A stretch of DNA of 29,732 nucleotides from an uncultured Lachnospiraceae bacterium (lineage in GTDB: Bacteria; Bacillota; Clostridia; Lachnospirales; Lachnospiraceae): NCBI GenBank assembly GCA_934394615.1, contig CAKRRJ010000026.1:1-29732 (forward strand), in the 5' to 3' direction. Every line of letters begins with the position of its first letter. Positions within the stretch are counted from its first letter, which is position 1. A program made the translations under genes and the position numbers. Below are positions 1-7,614 of this stretch, piece after piece. A model generated the notes under the pieces. It was given only the letters and a program-made list of their open reading frames with translations. It was not told the DNA's origin and made no database searches.

Positions 1-1629
1 CATGCCGTCCTCTTCCAGAACGGCAGCATATTGCTGGTCCTCAATTTGTGTGAGAGCTTTGTCGCAGGCGGCATCCAGATTTCTGTCATCCGCGTATTTC
101 AGTTCAATCACAATGCCGAGGCGCTTTTCTGGTATCTTAATCAGAATATCACTGTAACCGGTTCCGGATTCCGCATTGGATTTTATGATCCAGTTTTCTT
201 TAAACCGGAGCAGACCCAGGAGAATTCCATGGTAAAAATTTTCTTTTTTCTCCTTTGTGGCATTGTCCCGGACACTGATCATATTCCAGAGATAGTCATC
301 AAACAAGTTTTCAATCACGGCAGCATTTCTTTCAGGAAATGCATTGCAAAAGGCAGAAATGGTTTCTTTGTTGGCCCAGGATGTTTCTTTAAACCAGGTA
401 CGTATCTGATCGATAAACAGTCCCCGGATTTCCTGATTCGGGATCATCAGCGAATACAGATTTTCCTGGGTACGGTTTCTGGAAGTTAAGTATCCGGTGG
501 TGAAGAGGACGCTCCAGAGATTCTCAATGCTTTGATCCAGTTCACTGTAAGTCAGTTCCTGGTGGATTTCCTTGGAAATTGCCTCTCCTGCAATCAGGTT
601 TTCAATCTCATTCCGGGTTTGTGCTCCGGCCATGTCAATAAATCGGCGGACGATGGCGTTTCCACTTGTGTTCAGCCAGTAATTCTGGGGCGGAAGCGAT
701 GGATCACTCAGGTGGTCGGCGCAATAATTGATGACATCCCACGGGCAGTATACATCCATATTTCCGAAATGATAGCCGTCATACCAGGTTCGGACAGTTT
801 CATAGCTAGATTCCAGGTCATAGTAAAGAAGTAACTCTTTTACGTCAGAATCGGTAAAACCAAAATATTCATCAAAGGCAGTGCTGGTGATGGAATAAAT
901 TTTGAAATTATTGAGTCCGGTAAATACACTTTCTTTGGTAATGCGCTGACATCCGGTCAGCACGGCAAATTTCAGGCTGTTGTTTGTTTTTAATGCATTT
1001 CCGAGCATAGTACGGATCAGGGAAATCATTTCGTTGTAGTAACCATGCTGGAAGGCTTTATCCAGCGGAACATCATATTCATCAATCAGAATGATTACTT
1101 CCTTCTGGTAGTGTTTGGCCAGCAGGATGGACAGATTTCGCAAGGCGGTGGGAATGGCCTCGTTTGGCATGGAAAAAATACCGTTGTTCACGTTGATATA
1201 GCCGTTGTAAAGTTCTTTTTCCGTGTTTGTCAGATTTGGACTTTTGGCCAGAAATGGAAATCTGGCGGCTTCCATACCGATGATATCTTTCATGGCCGTC
1301 ACAGCATCTGCATAGGTCTGACCGTCCACTCCTTTTAACGTTATGGAAATGACAGGAAACTGTCCCATATAGGTATTGCACAGCGCGGTATTATGGGAAA
1401 TCTCCAGACCGTCAAAAAGAGTGTGATTGCGTCCAATCTCAAAGAAATTCTGCAGCATGCTCATATTCAGGGATTTTCCAAAACGGCGCGGCCGTGTGAA
1501 CAGGCTTACTTCGCTGGGATTCTTTAACAGCTGCTCAATCAGACGTGTTTTATCTACGTAGTAAAAACCGCCGGTTCGTATTTTGGAAAAGCTTTCGATT
1601 CCAATAGGAAGTTTCAGCTGTTCGCTCAA
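1..1629 (-). CDS. AAA-ATPase-like / PD-(D/E)XK nuclease-like protein, 3' end beyond the window
   Basis: The minus strand is open from 1629 to the left edge (543 codons, no stop), so the gene continues outside. The start is a TTG, because a strong AAAGGAGG lies a few bases upstream and no in-frame ATG fits. The N-terminal half is a predicted AAA-ATPase domain: FYYVDKT near residue 22, a Walker A-like RPRRFGKS at 46-53 and a Walker B-like LIDEYD with D183/E184. The C-terminal part carries a PD-(D/E)XK nuclease core, with D494 in GYSDILIK and E509-L-K511 in VIELKYAD. This is the Pfam AAA-ATPase-like plus PDDEXK_9 architecture, common in several copies in gut Clostridia and Bacteroidetes. Its function is not established; links to mobile DNA or defence are only suggestions in the field. 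It is divergent from the dehydrogenase gene. The family and frame are secure and the biological role is unknown. Confidence 0.85.
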   Translation of the reverse strand, partial: MSEQLKLPIGIESFSKIRTGGFYYVDKTRLIEQLLKNPSEVSLFTRPRRFGKSLNMSMLQNFFEIGRNHTLFDGLEISHNTALCNTYMGQFPVISITLKGVDGQTYADAVTAMKDIIGMEAARFPFLAKSPNLTNTEKELYNGYINVNNGIFSMPNEAIPTALRNLSILLAKHYQKEVIILIDEYDVPLDKAFQHGYYNEMISLIRTMLGNALKTNNSLKFAVLTGCQRITKESVFTGLNNFKIYSITSTAFDEYFGFTDSDVKELLLYYDLESSYETVRTWYDGYHFGNMDVYCPWDVINYCADHLSDPSLPPQNYWLNTSGNAIVRRFIDMAGAQTRNEIENLIAGEAISKEIHQELTYSELDQSIENLWSVLFTTGYLTSRNRTQENLYSLMIPNQEIRGLFIDQIRTWFKETSWANKETISAFCNAFPERNAAVIENLFDDYLWNMISVRDNATKEKKENFYHGILLGLLRFKENWIIKSNAESGTGYSDILIKIPEKRLGIVIELKYADDRNLDAACDKALTQIEDQQYAAVLEEDGM

Positions 1630-1679
1630 AAGATGGATGCCTCCTTTCCCGATTGTTTCTGGCATTCCGTTGTTTTTCT

Positions 1680-1708
1680 ATTTTACCATTGCTGGTCTGT
1701 GGAGACAA
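1680..1708 (-). promoter_or_regulatory. Candidate sigma-A promoter for the AAA-ATPase/nuclease gene
   Basis: Read on the minus strand: -35 TTGTCT (1708-1703), 17 bp spacer, -10 TAAAAT (1685-1680), with a TG dinucleotide one base before the -10. It lies about 50 bp upstream of the TTG start. Assigned by eye. Confidence 0.55.
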
Positions 1709-1723
1709 GCAATAGATTTTTTC

Positions 1724-1752
1724 TTGTGCATTCGATGAATATGGTCTAAAAT
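1724..1752 (+). promoter_or_regulatory. Candidate sigma-A promoter for the 2-hydroxyacid dehydrogenase
   Basis: -35 TTGTGC (1724-1729), 17 bp spacer, -10 TAAAAT (1747-1752), ending 38 bp before the ATG at 1791. It sits back to back with the minus-strand promoter in the 161 bp divergent region. Confidence 0.55.
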
Positions 1753-1790
1753 GGGAAAAGAAAAAACAATTCCAATACGGAGGATCCCCC

Positions 1791-2756
1791 ATGAAGAACA
1801 TCTTAGTAGCCATGCCTTTTGATGATACGCATAAGGCATACATAGAGAAAATCGGAACGGACTGTGAGTTCCGTTACACCACCATCAAGACTGCCACTGC
1901 AGAGGAGGTAAAGGCAGCGGACATCATTTTCGGCAACATCAGTCCGGAACTGGTGAAGCAGAATGACCACCTGGAGTGGATGCAGTTAAACTCTGCCGGT
2001 TCCGACCAGTACTGCAAGCCGGGCGTGATCGGTCCGGATACCATTCTGACCTGCGCGACCGGAGCTTATGGCCTGTCTGTCTCCGAGCATATGGTAGCCA
2101 TGTCCATGATGCTCTGCCGCAAGATGGACTTATATATGAAGAATCAGGTGAAGCACGACTGGAAGGAAGAGGGCAGTGTGACTTCCATCTGGAATTCCAC
2201 CACATTAATTGCCGGTCTTGGCGATATCGGAAGTGAGTACGCAAAGCGCATGAAAGCACTCGGAAGCCATACCATCGGAATCCGCCGCAATGTGTCAGCA
2301 AGACCGGAGTTTATTGACGAGATCTACAGCATGGATCAGCTGGACGAGGTGCTGCCAAAGGTAGATTTTGCGGTCTTCATTCTGCCGAGTACCCCGGCTA
2401 CCCATCACATTATGGATGAGCGCCGCCTGCGCCTCATGAAGCCGGGCAGCTATCTGATTAACGCAGGCCGTGGTGACGCGGTAGACTGCGATGCCTTAAA
2501 CAAAGTCCTGCGCGAGGGCGGTGCCCTGGCAGGCTGTGCCCTGGACGTAACGGAGCCGGAGCCGCTTCCGGCAGACCATCCGCTGTGGGATGCGCCGCGC
2601 ACCATCATCACCCCGCACAGCGCCGGAAAGTTTCATCTGCAGGAGACCTTTGAGCGCATCGTCCGCATTGCTGGAGAGAATCTGCAGAAATACCTGGCTG
2701 GCGAGAAAGAAGCGCTTCGCAACCAGGTGGATGTGAAGACCGGAAACCGAAAGTAA
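1791..2756 (+). CDS. D-2-hydroxyacid dehydrogenase, NAD(P)-dependent
   Basis: A protein of 321 residues, normal for the D-isomer-specific 2-hydroxyacid dehydrogenase family, which reduces 2-oxoacids to D-2-hydroxyacids in the cytosol. The catalytic N-terminal half is followed by a Rossmann domain with the dinucleotide motif GLGDIG at 142-147. The family's catalytic triad can be placed: Arg227 in NAGRGD, Glu257 in DVTEPEPLP and His276 in TPHSAG. No C-terminal ACT domain is present, so it is not SerA of the long type. The start follows GGAGG with good spacing. The downstream lipoprotein gene begins 84 bp later and may be cotranscribed. The substrate cannot be read from the sequence; lactate, glycerate and other 2-oxoacids are all possible. 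Confidence 0.9.
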   Translation: MKNILVAMPFDDTHKAYIEKIGTDCEFRYTTIKTATAEEVKAADIIFGNISPELVKQNDHLEWMQLNSAGSDQYCKPGVIGPDTILTCATGAYGLSVSEHMVAMSMMLCRKMDLYMKNQVKHDWKEEGSVTSIWNSTTLIAGLGDIGSEYAKRMKALGSHTIGIRRNVSARPEFIDEIYSMDQLDEVLPKVDFAVFILPSTPATHHIMDERRLRLMKPGSYLINAGRGDAVDCDALNKVLREGGALAGCALDVTEPEPLPADHPLWDAPRTIITPHSAGKFHLQETFERIVRIAGENLQKYLAGEKEALRNQVDVKTGNRK

Positions 2757-2840
2757 AAAAAACTGAAGTAAGGAAACCATGCATACATCCATCCCGGAAA
2801 GAATAGGTTATTACTATCAAATTTTTTCGGGGAGGCTGTT

Positions 2841-3272
2841 ATGGGAAAACAATCGGGCAGGAAGGTACTGGTCGTCGCGGCTCTGATCACGTGGGTCCTG
2901 GTGGTACGGATCCTTACGGCCTGCAGTGTGGAGAAAGATGATCTGGAAAAGGTACGCGACCTGGAGTTTACGGTTGTGGGGGAGGACGATCTTCCGGAAG
3001 AACTGAAGAACGTGATCGGTGAGAAGAAACAGGCACCGTTCAAACTCACTTACACGGATGAGCAGAATCTTTACATAGTGATTGGATACGGGGAACAGCA
3101 GAGCGGCGGCTACAGCATTCTGGTCCGGGAACTCTACCTGACGGAAAATGCCATTGTGGCGGACACGGAGCTGAACGGGCCGGAGGCGGGAGAGCAGACC
3201 GGCGCGGAAAAATCGTATCCGTATATTGTCATCAAAACCGAGTATCTGGAGGAGCCGGTTATATTTCAGTAG
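2841..3272 (+). CDS. PrcB-like lipoprotein
   Basis: A protein of 143 residues. After a basic N-terminus there is a hydrophobic stretch (residues 9-27) ending in a lipobox L-T-A-C with Cys28, so it is probably exported and anchored to the outer face of the membrane. Residues about 38-143 resemble the PrcB C-terminal domain, with the pattern YTDEQNLYIVIGYGEQQSGG, then a strand-rich segment and a final YPYIVIKTE strand. In Treponema PrcB is part of the dentilisin protease complex; in Clostridia such domains occur alone and have no known role. The start is supported by GGGGAGG just upstream. No protease gene is adjacent. The stop codon TAG is shared with the left end of the palindromic element at 3270. 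Confidence 0.7.
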   Translation: MGKQSGRKVLVVAALITWVLVVRILTACSVEKDDLEKVRDLEFTVVGEDDLPEELKNVIGEKKQAPFKLTYTDEQNLYIVIGYGEQQSGGYSILVRELYLTENAIVADTELNGPEAGEQTGAEKSYPYIVIKTEYLEEPVIFQ

Positions 3273-3423
3273 CAATTTCGTTACAGTTCACAGGTAGGAA
3301 TTTTCTGAACTGAAAATTCCGTATGATACAGTGATGGTAGCAGATTTTGCCGATTTGGAATGCGAAGCATCGGCAAAATCCCGTTACTGTTTGCACAATG
3401 TGTGAACAGTAACATAATTTCTA
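3270..3423. repeat. Palindromic MITE-like intergenic element
   Basis: The 154 bp element has imperfect terminal inverted repeats. The left arm at 3270-3292 includes GTTACAGTTCACA, and the right arm at 3401-3423 includes its near complement TGTGAACAGTAAC; about 19 of 23 positions pair. Inside are two further stems: GAATTTTC/GAAAATTC near 3299-3320 and a 12 bp stem GATTTTGCCGAT/ATCGGCAAAATC near 3335-3380. The right arm can also pair locally (GTTACTGTT 3383-3391 with AACAGTAAC 3405-3413), so two folds compete. Both ends carry TA, as a TA-duplicating (IS630-type) MITE would. No transposase is present. The mobile origin is an inference. Confidence 0.5.
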
Positions 3424-3453
3424 GTAATTTGGTAGGAATTCTTACAGCAGCAC

Positions 3454-3483
3454 TTGTATTTCCTTCGCATCATATGGTAAAAT
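3454..3483 (+). promoter_or_regulatory. Candidate cysE promoter (extended -10)
   Basis: -35 TTGTAT (3454-3459), 18 bp spacer, -10 TAAAAT (3478-3483) with TGG immediately before it, making an extended -10. Transcription would start near 3490, giving a leader of about 85 nt with one GC-rich stem (CTGCCGC 3518-3524 with GCGGCAG 3535-3541) just before the cysE ribosome site. No T-box or S-box was seen. Confidence 0.5.
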
Positions 3484-3575
3484 AGCAGGAACGGCAACAT
3501 TGACAGAAAACACCTGACTGCCGCGGGTCAACAGGCGGCAGCAGGCATAATAGGATAGATGCGGAGGCTTGAGTT

Positions 3576-4226
3576 ATGATCTTAAAAGATATCTGGACGG
3601 ATGTAAAAGCTGTGCAGGAGCGTGATCCTGCAGCGAGAAGCGCATTGGAGGTACTCCTGCTGTACCAGGGCGTTCATGCCCTGATCTGGCACCGGTTTGC
3701 GCATTGGTTTTATAAGCATCACATGTTTTTTATCGCACGTCTGATCTCACAGATCGCGCGCTTTTTTACCCTGATCGAGATCCATCCGGGCGCGGAACTC
3801 GGACACGGCATCCTGATCGACCATGGCTGCGGCGTTGTGATTGGAGAGACTACCGTTGTGGGCGATAACTGCACCATCTACCAGGGCGTTACTCTGGGCG
3901 GCGTCGGCTTAAATAAAGGAAAACGTCATCCTACCCTGGGAAACAATGTCACAGTTGGCTGCGGTGCCAAGATCCTGGGCGCGTTCGAGGTCGGCGATAA
4001 CTGTCAGATCGCAGCGAACGCGGTACTCTTAAAACCGCTCGACAATGACACCACGGCGGTCGGCATTCCGGCGCGTCCGGTCAAGGTAGCAGGTGTGCCA
4101 ATCAAGAATCAGAACAAGGCAGTCACCATGGAACATTTTGATAAGGTGGAGCAGCGCATCAAAGAACTTGAGACAGAGCTGGAACGCCTGAAAAAAGAGC
4201 TTGAGGAATCATCAAAAGAGCAGTAG
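3576..4226 (+). CDS. cysE: Serine O-acetyltransferase (cysteine biosynthesis)
   Basis: This enzyme transfers acetyl from acetyl-CoA to L-serine to give O-acetylserine, the first committed step to cysteine, in the cytosol. The 216 residues match the short (EpsC/CysE) type. There is a helical N-terminal domain at about 1-65 containing DIWTDVKAVQERDPAAR, then left-handed beta-helix hexapeptide repeats at about 66-165 (IHPGAELGHG, IDHGCGVVIGETTVVGDN, VTLGGVG). His83 in DHG is the likely catalytic histidine of the family. The C-terminus at 186-214 is a charged coiled coil (ELETELERLKKELEE), longer than in many homologues. The start follows GGAGG. No cysK is adjacent. A terminator-like stem follows at 4265. 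Confidence 0.93.
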   Translation: MILKDIWTDVKAVQERDPAARSALEVLLLYQGVHALIWHRFAHWFYKHHMFFIARLISQIARFFTLIEIHPGAELGHGILIDHGCGVVIGETTVVGDNCTIYQGVTLGGVGLNKGKRHPTLGNNVTVGCGAKILGAFEVGDNCQIAANAVLLKPLDNDTTAVGIPARPVKVAGVPIKNQNKAVTMEHFDKVEQRIKELETELERLKKELEESSKEQ

Positions 4227-4255
4227 GCATGCCGGGAATACGCGGCATGGCAGTA

Positions 4256-4284
4256 TCATAAAACAAAAAGCACTCACATAGACT
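4256..4284 (+). promoter_or_regulatory. Candidate sigma-E (sporulation) promoter for sipL
   Basis: TCATAAA (4256-4262), 14 bp, then CATAGACT (4277-4284), close to the Bacillus/Clostridium sigma-E pattern of an ATA-containing -35 and CATACAnT -10. It lies 45 bp before the sipL ATG. SipL in C. difficile is known to be sigma-E controlled, which fits. Assigned by eye only. Confidence 0.45.
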
Positions 4285-4329
4285 TTCTGTAAAGGGTTTT
4301 GATATGGAAAGGAAGGTGGGTGCTTTTTT
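4265..4329 (+). terminator. Terminator-like stem after cysE, running into the sipL start
   Basis: AAAAAGCACTCAC (4265-4277) pairs with GTGGGTGCTTTTT (4316-4328), with one G-U pair and a 38 nt loop, ending in six T directly before the sipL ATG. It probably ends cysE transcripts. The 3' arm also contains the purine-rich ribosome site of sipL, so in read-through RNA the stem would hide that site. Confidence 0.5.
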
Positions 4330-5898
4330 ATGCTGGAACTGGAAAAACAGAATATACACAGAAACCGCTTAAAGAGCCAGACAACGACTCAGGTGACACT
4401 GGATGATGATTTTATTGTCCCGGACACCATGAGCGATATCGGTGAGGTGATCCTGGACTCCGGAGTGGTTCTTTTAGAGCCGGTGAAGGTGCAGCGCGAG
4501 CGGCTCACGGTGCGCGGAAAGCTGGAATTTCATGTACTTTACCGCAGGGAGGAAGGCGGCCTGCAGACGCTTGGAGGAACAATCCCGTTCGAGGAAGCCG
4601 TGAATGTGCCGGATCTGGAGGAGAAGGATTATGTCAGTGTTTCCTGGCAGATCGATGATCTGAACACGGAGATGATCCACTCAAGAAAGCTTGGCATCAA
4701 GGCGCTTGTGACACTGGAAGCGAAAGCGGAGGCGCTGTTTGACACGGAGGCGGCGGTGCGCGCGGAGTGCGCCGGGGAGTCCGCGGGTGATGAGATCCGC
4801 CTGCAGGTAAAAACGGAAACGCTCCCGGCTGCGGCGATTGCCCTGCGCCGGAAAGACACCTACCGGGTAAAGCAGGACATTACGCTGCCCGGCAGCAAGC
4901 CTGCGATCGAGCGGATGCTCTGGACGGAGATGAAGCTCTCTGCCTGCCAGGCGAAGCCGCTGGACGGACAGATTCATCTGGAGGGAACGCTTCTGGTGTT
5001 TGCGCTCTATGAGGGCGGTGAGAGTGGTCTGGTGCAGTGGGCGGAGGAGAGCATCCCGTTTTCCGGGGAGGTGGAGATGCAGGGCGCGTCGCCGGATATG
5101 ATCCCGGTCATTGGAATCCGTCTCATTCATCGTGACATGGAGGAGAAACCGGATTATGACGGGGAAATGCGGGAGCTTTCCGTGGATGCGGTGATCGAGC
5201 TCGATGTGCGCCTTTATGAGGAACAGGAACTGGAACTTTTGCAGGATCTGTACGCCACGAACCGGGAAATTGTGATGGATACCGGGGATGCCGTGTTCGA
5301 CCGCATCCTGACCCGCAATCTCGGAAAGTGCAAAGTGGCGGAAAAAGTGGAGCTTGACGCAGAGCCGCGCGTGCTGCAGATTTGTCACAGCAGCGGAAGC
5401 GTCAAGGTGGATGGGATCGAGGCGGCGGAGAACGCGCTTGTGGTGGATGGCGTGCTGGAAGTGAAGCTTTTGTACCTGACAGATGATGACAGCAGGCCGG
5501 TACAGGCGGCAGTCCGCATGGTGCCGTTCCATTATGAAGCGGAAGTGCCGGGCATCCGGGAAGACAGTATCTGGTATCTGGAGCCGGGGCTGGAACAGCT
5601 TACCGCGGTCATGGCGGGAGGCGGACAGGCGGAAATCCGCGGTGTGATCACGCTGGATCTGTTTGTGCTGCAGCCGGAGAAGCGTCAGGTCATTTTGCGC
5701 GCGGAGGCGCTTCCGATGGATACAGAAAAACTGAAAGTGATGCCGGGAATCGTCGGCTACATCGTGCAGCCGCAGGAGAGCCTGTGGGATATCGCAAAAC
5801 GCTTTCACACCACGGAGGATTCGATCCTGGCCGGAAACGATCTGCCTGGCGGCGCGATAAAGGCGGGTGACTGCCTGATCCTGGTCAAGGAGGTCTAA
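4330..5898 (+). CDS. sipL: SipL-like spore morphogenesis protein (DUF3794 repeats + LysM)
   Basis: A protein of 522 residues, the size expected for Clostridial SipL. In C. difficile SipL binds SpoIVA and is needed for coat localisation around the forespore. There are repeated DUF3794 (SPOCS) units, roughly at 30-120, 180-280 and 330-430, each a strand-rich segment with an IPF/VPF-type motif (GGTIPFEEAV, ESIPFSGEV, RMVPFHYEAEVPG). The C-terminal LysM domain at about 475-522 contains YIVQPQESLWDIAKRF and ends GDCLILVKEV. There is no signal peptide, consistent with mother-cell cytosol. The ATG directly follows the T-run of the cysE terminator. A sigma-E-like promoter precedes it. The family call is firm; the exact SpoIVA-partner role is carried over from C. 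difficile. Confidence 0.85.
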   Translation: MLELEKQNIHRNRLKSQTTTQVTLDDDFIVPDTMSDIGEVILDSGVVLLEPVKVQRERLTVRGKLEFHVLYRREEGGLQTLGGTIPFEEAVNVPDLEEKDYVSVSWQIDDLNTEMIHSRKLGIKALVTLEAKAEALFDTEAAVRAECAGESAGDEIRLQVKTETLPAAAIALRRKDTYRVKQDITLPGSKPAIERMLWTEMKLSACQAKPLDGQIHLEGTLLVFALYEGGESGLVQWAEESIPFSGEVEMQGASPDMIPVIGIRLIHRDMEEKPDYDGEMRELSVDAVIELDVRLYEEQELELLQDLYATNREIVMDTGDAVFDRILTRNLGKCKVAEKVELDAEPRVLQICHSSGSVKVDGIEAAENALVVDGVLEVKLLYLTDDDSRPVQAAVRMVPFHYEAEVPGIREDSIWYLEPGLEQLTAVMAGGGQAEIRGVITLDLFVLQPEKRQVILRAEALPMDTEKLKVMPGIVGYIVQPQESLWDIAKRFHTTEDSILAGNDLPGGAIKAGDCLILVKEV

Positions 5899-6221
5899 AG
5901 TGTGGCGGACGGGAATAGGCCTGCCTTCTGGCAGAGACGGTCTCAGCAGCGCGTGAACGGGGATGAGAAATCTGCACATTCTGCTGGTTTCTTCATAAGA
6001 TAAAGTATAAAAGGAGCCGGAAAACGGGTCCCCGCACTGGGCCGGTGCTTTTCATAGATCAGGGAAACCTGGGCGGCGCATGCTGAATTTGCAGTGGAAT
6101 GTTTCACAGATTGTGAAAACAGGAATCCTGCAGGCAGCAGGCGCCGCCTACATAGCGTTTGGGGAGATTGCGGGAAACAGTTTCTTATGATAGGATGATA
6201 CATGAGAGAAAGGGCCCAATC
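5899..6221. other. Intergenic region with a weak terminator
   Basis: No gene was found in these 323 bp. AAAAGGAGCCGG (6009-6020) and CCGGTGCTTTT (6042-6052) can form an imperfect stem ending in four T, a plausible sipL terminator. The minus-strand open frame here has no ribosome site or family resemblance. A TATGATAGGA at 6187-6196 matches the start of the dispersed repeat at 13434 and 21897, but no more of that repeat follows. Confidence 0.4.
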
Positions 6222-6500
6222 ATGTCAGAGGAGAATTATACTTATATTCTGGAGTGCGCGGATGGAACGCTTTACTGCGGCTGGACCAATAATCTGGAAA
6301 AGCGCCTTGCGGCGCACAATGCCGGAAAGGGTGCCAAGTATACAAAAAGCCGCAGGCCTGTCGTGCTGAAATATTATGAGACATTCAGCACGAAAAAGGA
6401 GGCCATGCGGCGGGAGTGGACGGTCAAGCAGCTGAGCCGGAAGGAAAAACTGGAGCTGATCGGAACATTTCAGGATCAGCAGATGCCGGGACGCCAGTAA
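6222..6500 (+). CDS. GIY-YIG nuclease superfamily protein (UPF0213/YhbQ-like)
   Basis: A small protein of 92 residues made of one GIY-YIG domain. YTYILECADGTLYCGWT at residues 6-22 supplies the two signature elements (YIL and YCG), followed by the conserved Arg in EKRLAAHN and the GKGAKYTKSRRPV segment, with Glu in YYETF as the likely metal ligand. UPF0213 members are stand-alone domains related to UvrC and homing nucleases; a DNA-repair role is suspected but unproven. An upstream TTG at 6159 and an ATG at 6195 are in frame, but the ATG at 6222 follows the AGAAAGGG purine run and gives the usual family N-terminus. It converges with the hemolysin III gene across a shared terminator. Confidence 0.85.
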   Translation: MSEENYTYILECADGTLYCGWTNNLEKRLAAHNAGKGAKYTKSRRPVVLKYYETFSTKKEAMRREWTVKQLSRKEKLELIGTFQDQQMPGRQ

Positions 6501-6501
6501 A

Positions 6502-6534
6502 AAGCCGCCAACTCCGGAGAGAGACAGGCGGCTT
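6502..6534. terminator. Bidirectional terminator between GIY-YIG and hemolysin III genes
   Basis: AAGCCGCC (6502-6509) and GGCGGCTT (6527-6534) form a perfect 8 bp stem with a 17 nt loop, between convergent genes. The flanking T-tract is weak on the plus strand. On the minus strand the stem ends in TTTTTA. Confidence 0.65.
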
Positions 6535-6541
6535 GGAAAAT

Positions 6542-7192
6542 TCAGGCGACAAAGGCGTACATCATAATGTAGTGGCAGAGGCTTCCGCCCATCACGAACA
6601 GGTGGAAAATCTCATGGGAACCGAAGTAGCGGTGCTTCTGGTTGAAGATCGGAAGTTTCATGGCATAGATGATGCCTCCAACGGTGTAGATGATGCCTCC
6701 TGCGAGAAGCCAGCCGAATGCCTGGCGCGGCAGCGCTGCAATGATCTTGCCGAAAGCCAGCACGCATACCCAGCCCATGGCAATATAGACCAGGGATGAG
6801 AACCACTTCGGACAGGTGATCCACAGAGCGTTGATGAGGATGCCAACAGCGGCAATTCCCCATACAAGGCCGAGCATGATCCAGCCGGTACGATCACCCA
6901 GGACGAGCATGCACACAGGCGTATAAGTTCCTGCAATGAGGATGAAGATCATCATGTGATCGACCTTGCGCAGGATCTGGTTTACTTTCGGGGAAATATC
7001 CAGGGTGTGGTAAACCGTGCTTGCCGCATAGAGCAGGACCATGCTGGTGATGAAAATAGAGAGTGCCAGTACATGGGCAGAGCCGGGTTCCCCGGCAGCC
7101 TTAATGATGAGGGGCGAAGAGGCGCACAGAGCCAGGATCATGGCAATAAAATGAGTCAGGGCACTGCCCGGATCTTTAATCTTCAGAGTCAT
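6542..7192 (-). CDS. Hemolysin III (PAQR) family membrane protein
   Basis: An integral membrane protein of 216 residues with about seven hydrophobic helices, the usual size for the HlyIII/COG1272 family. The three motifs that hold the putative zinc site are visible: STVYHTLD with His62, KVDHMMIFILIAGTYTP at 77-92, and SHEIFHLFVM with His193 and His197. The family is related to eukaryotic adiponectin/progestin receptors. The hemolysis activity reported for the Bacillus cereus member gives the name, but the physiological role in commensals is unknown. The open frame reaches 7339, but the start at 7192 is preceded by AAAGGAGG, while the extra 49 residues are hydrophilic and unlike the family. 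It is monocistronic and ends at a shared terminator. Confidence 0.88.
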   Translation of the reverse strand: MTLKIKDPGSALTHFIAMILALCASSPLIIKAAGEPGSAHVLALSIFITSMVLLYAASTVYHTLDISPKVNQILRKVDHMMIFILIAGTYTPVCMLVLGDRTGWIMLGLVWGIAAVGILINALWITCPKWFSSLVYIAMGWVCVLAFGKIIAALPRQAFGWLLAGGIIYTVGGIIYAMKLPIFNQKHRYFGSHEIFHLFVMGGSLCHYIMMYAFVA

Positions 7193-7278
7193 AACGATTC
7201 CTCCTTTCAGGGAAAATGCACTCTCGGAGTCTCTCCTGCACCTGCCTTTGCGGCTGATTTTCTGCCAGTCATGCACAA

Positions 7279-7311
7279 ATTTTATCAACGTACACGCCGT
7301 GTACGCCTCAA
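7279..7311 (-). promoter_or_regulatory. Candidate hemolysin III promoter with a 17 bp palindrome in its spacer
   Basis: On the minus strand: -35 TTGAGG (7311-7306) and -10 GATAAA (7286-7281, within TTGATAAAAT), separated by 19 bp. The spacer holds the perfect dyad CGTACAC-GGC-GTGTACG (7305-7289). A long 19 bp spacer filled by a dyad is the arrangement used by MerR-family activators. No regulator gene is adjacent, so the regulator is unknown. Confidence 0.45.
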
Positions 7312-7614
7312 AAATTTGCACACAACTGACAAAAATCATCTCGCAAAAACAGGCACAAAGAGATTCCGAGAATACATAAAAGCAAACAGGATGGATAACC
7401 TTGATGTAGTTTTAAAAACTATATCTAACTGTTTTCTATACTATACAACTGAAGGGCGAAAAATGCAAGAGATTTTCAGAAAAAACTTTGAAAATCAAAC
7501 TATCTGACAAAAACCTACGAAAACCTCCAGGGATAGACCGGGAGGGAATCGAATAAAATACAGAAGGGAATGCTGCCGTTCACAGCGCGTGGACAGCGGC
7601 AGGGTGACAGCAGA
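7312..7614. other. Gene-free AT-rich spacer
   Basis: No supported gene in these 303 bp between divergent genes. The region is AT-rich compared with its surroundings. Small stems include GATTTTCA/TGAAAATC near 7473-7497, CCTCC/GGGAGG near 7526-7546 and CTGCCG/CGGCAG near 7573-7602, the last just before the pseudouridine synthase start. I see no convincing plus-strand promoter. Confidence 0.4.

Noticed and set aside
4681..5979. 432-codon minus-strand open frame opposite sipL
   Set aside because: Low-complexity His/Arg/Leu-rich translation typical of the antisense of a GC-rich gene; no ribosome site, and sipL on the plus strand has clear domains.
6187..6196. TATGATAGGA as a third copy of the dispersed repeat
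   Set aside because: Only ten bases match, with no complementary arm and none of the later parts of the element; a chance match in 30 kb is plausible.
6956..7507. 183-codon plus-strand frame across the hemolysin III upstream region
   Set aside because: Mostly antisense to the hemolysin III gene, no ribosome site, no family resemblance.
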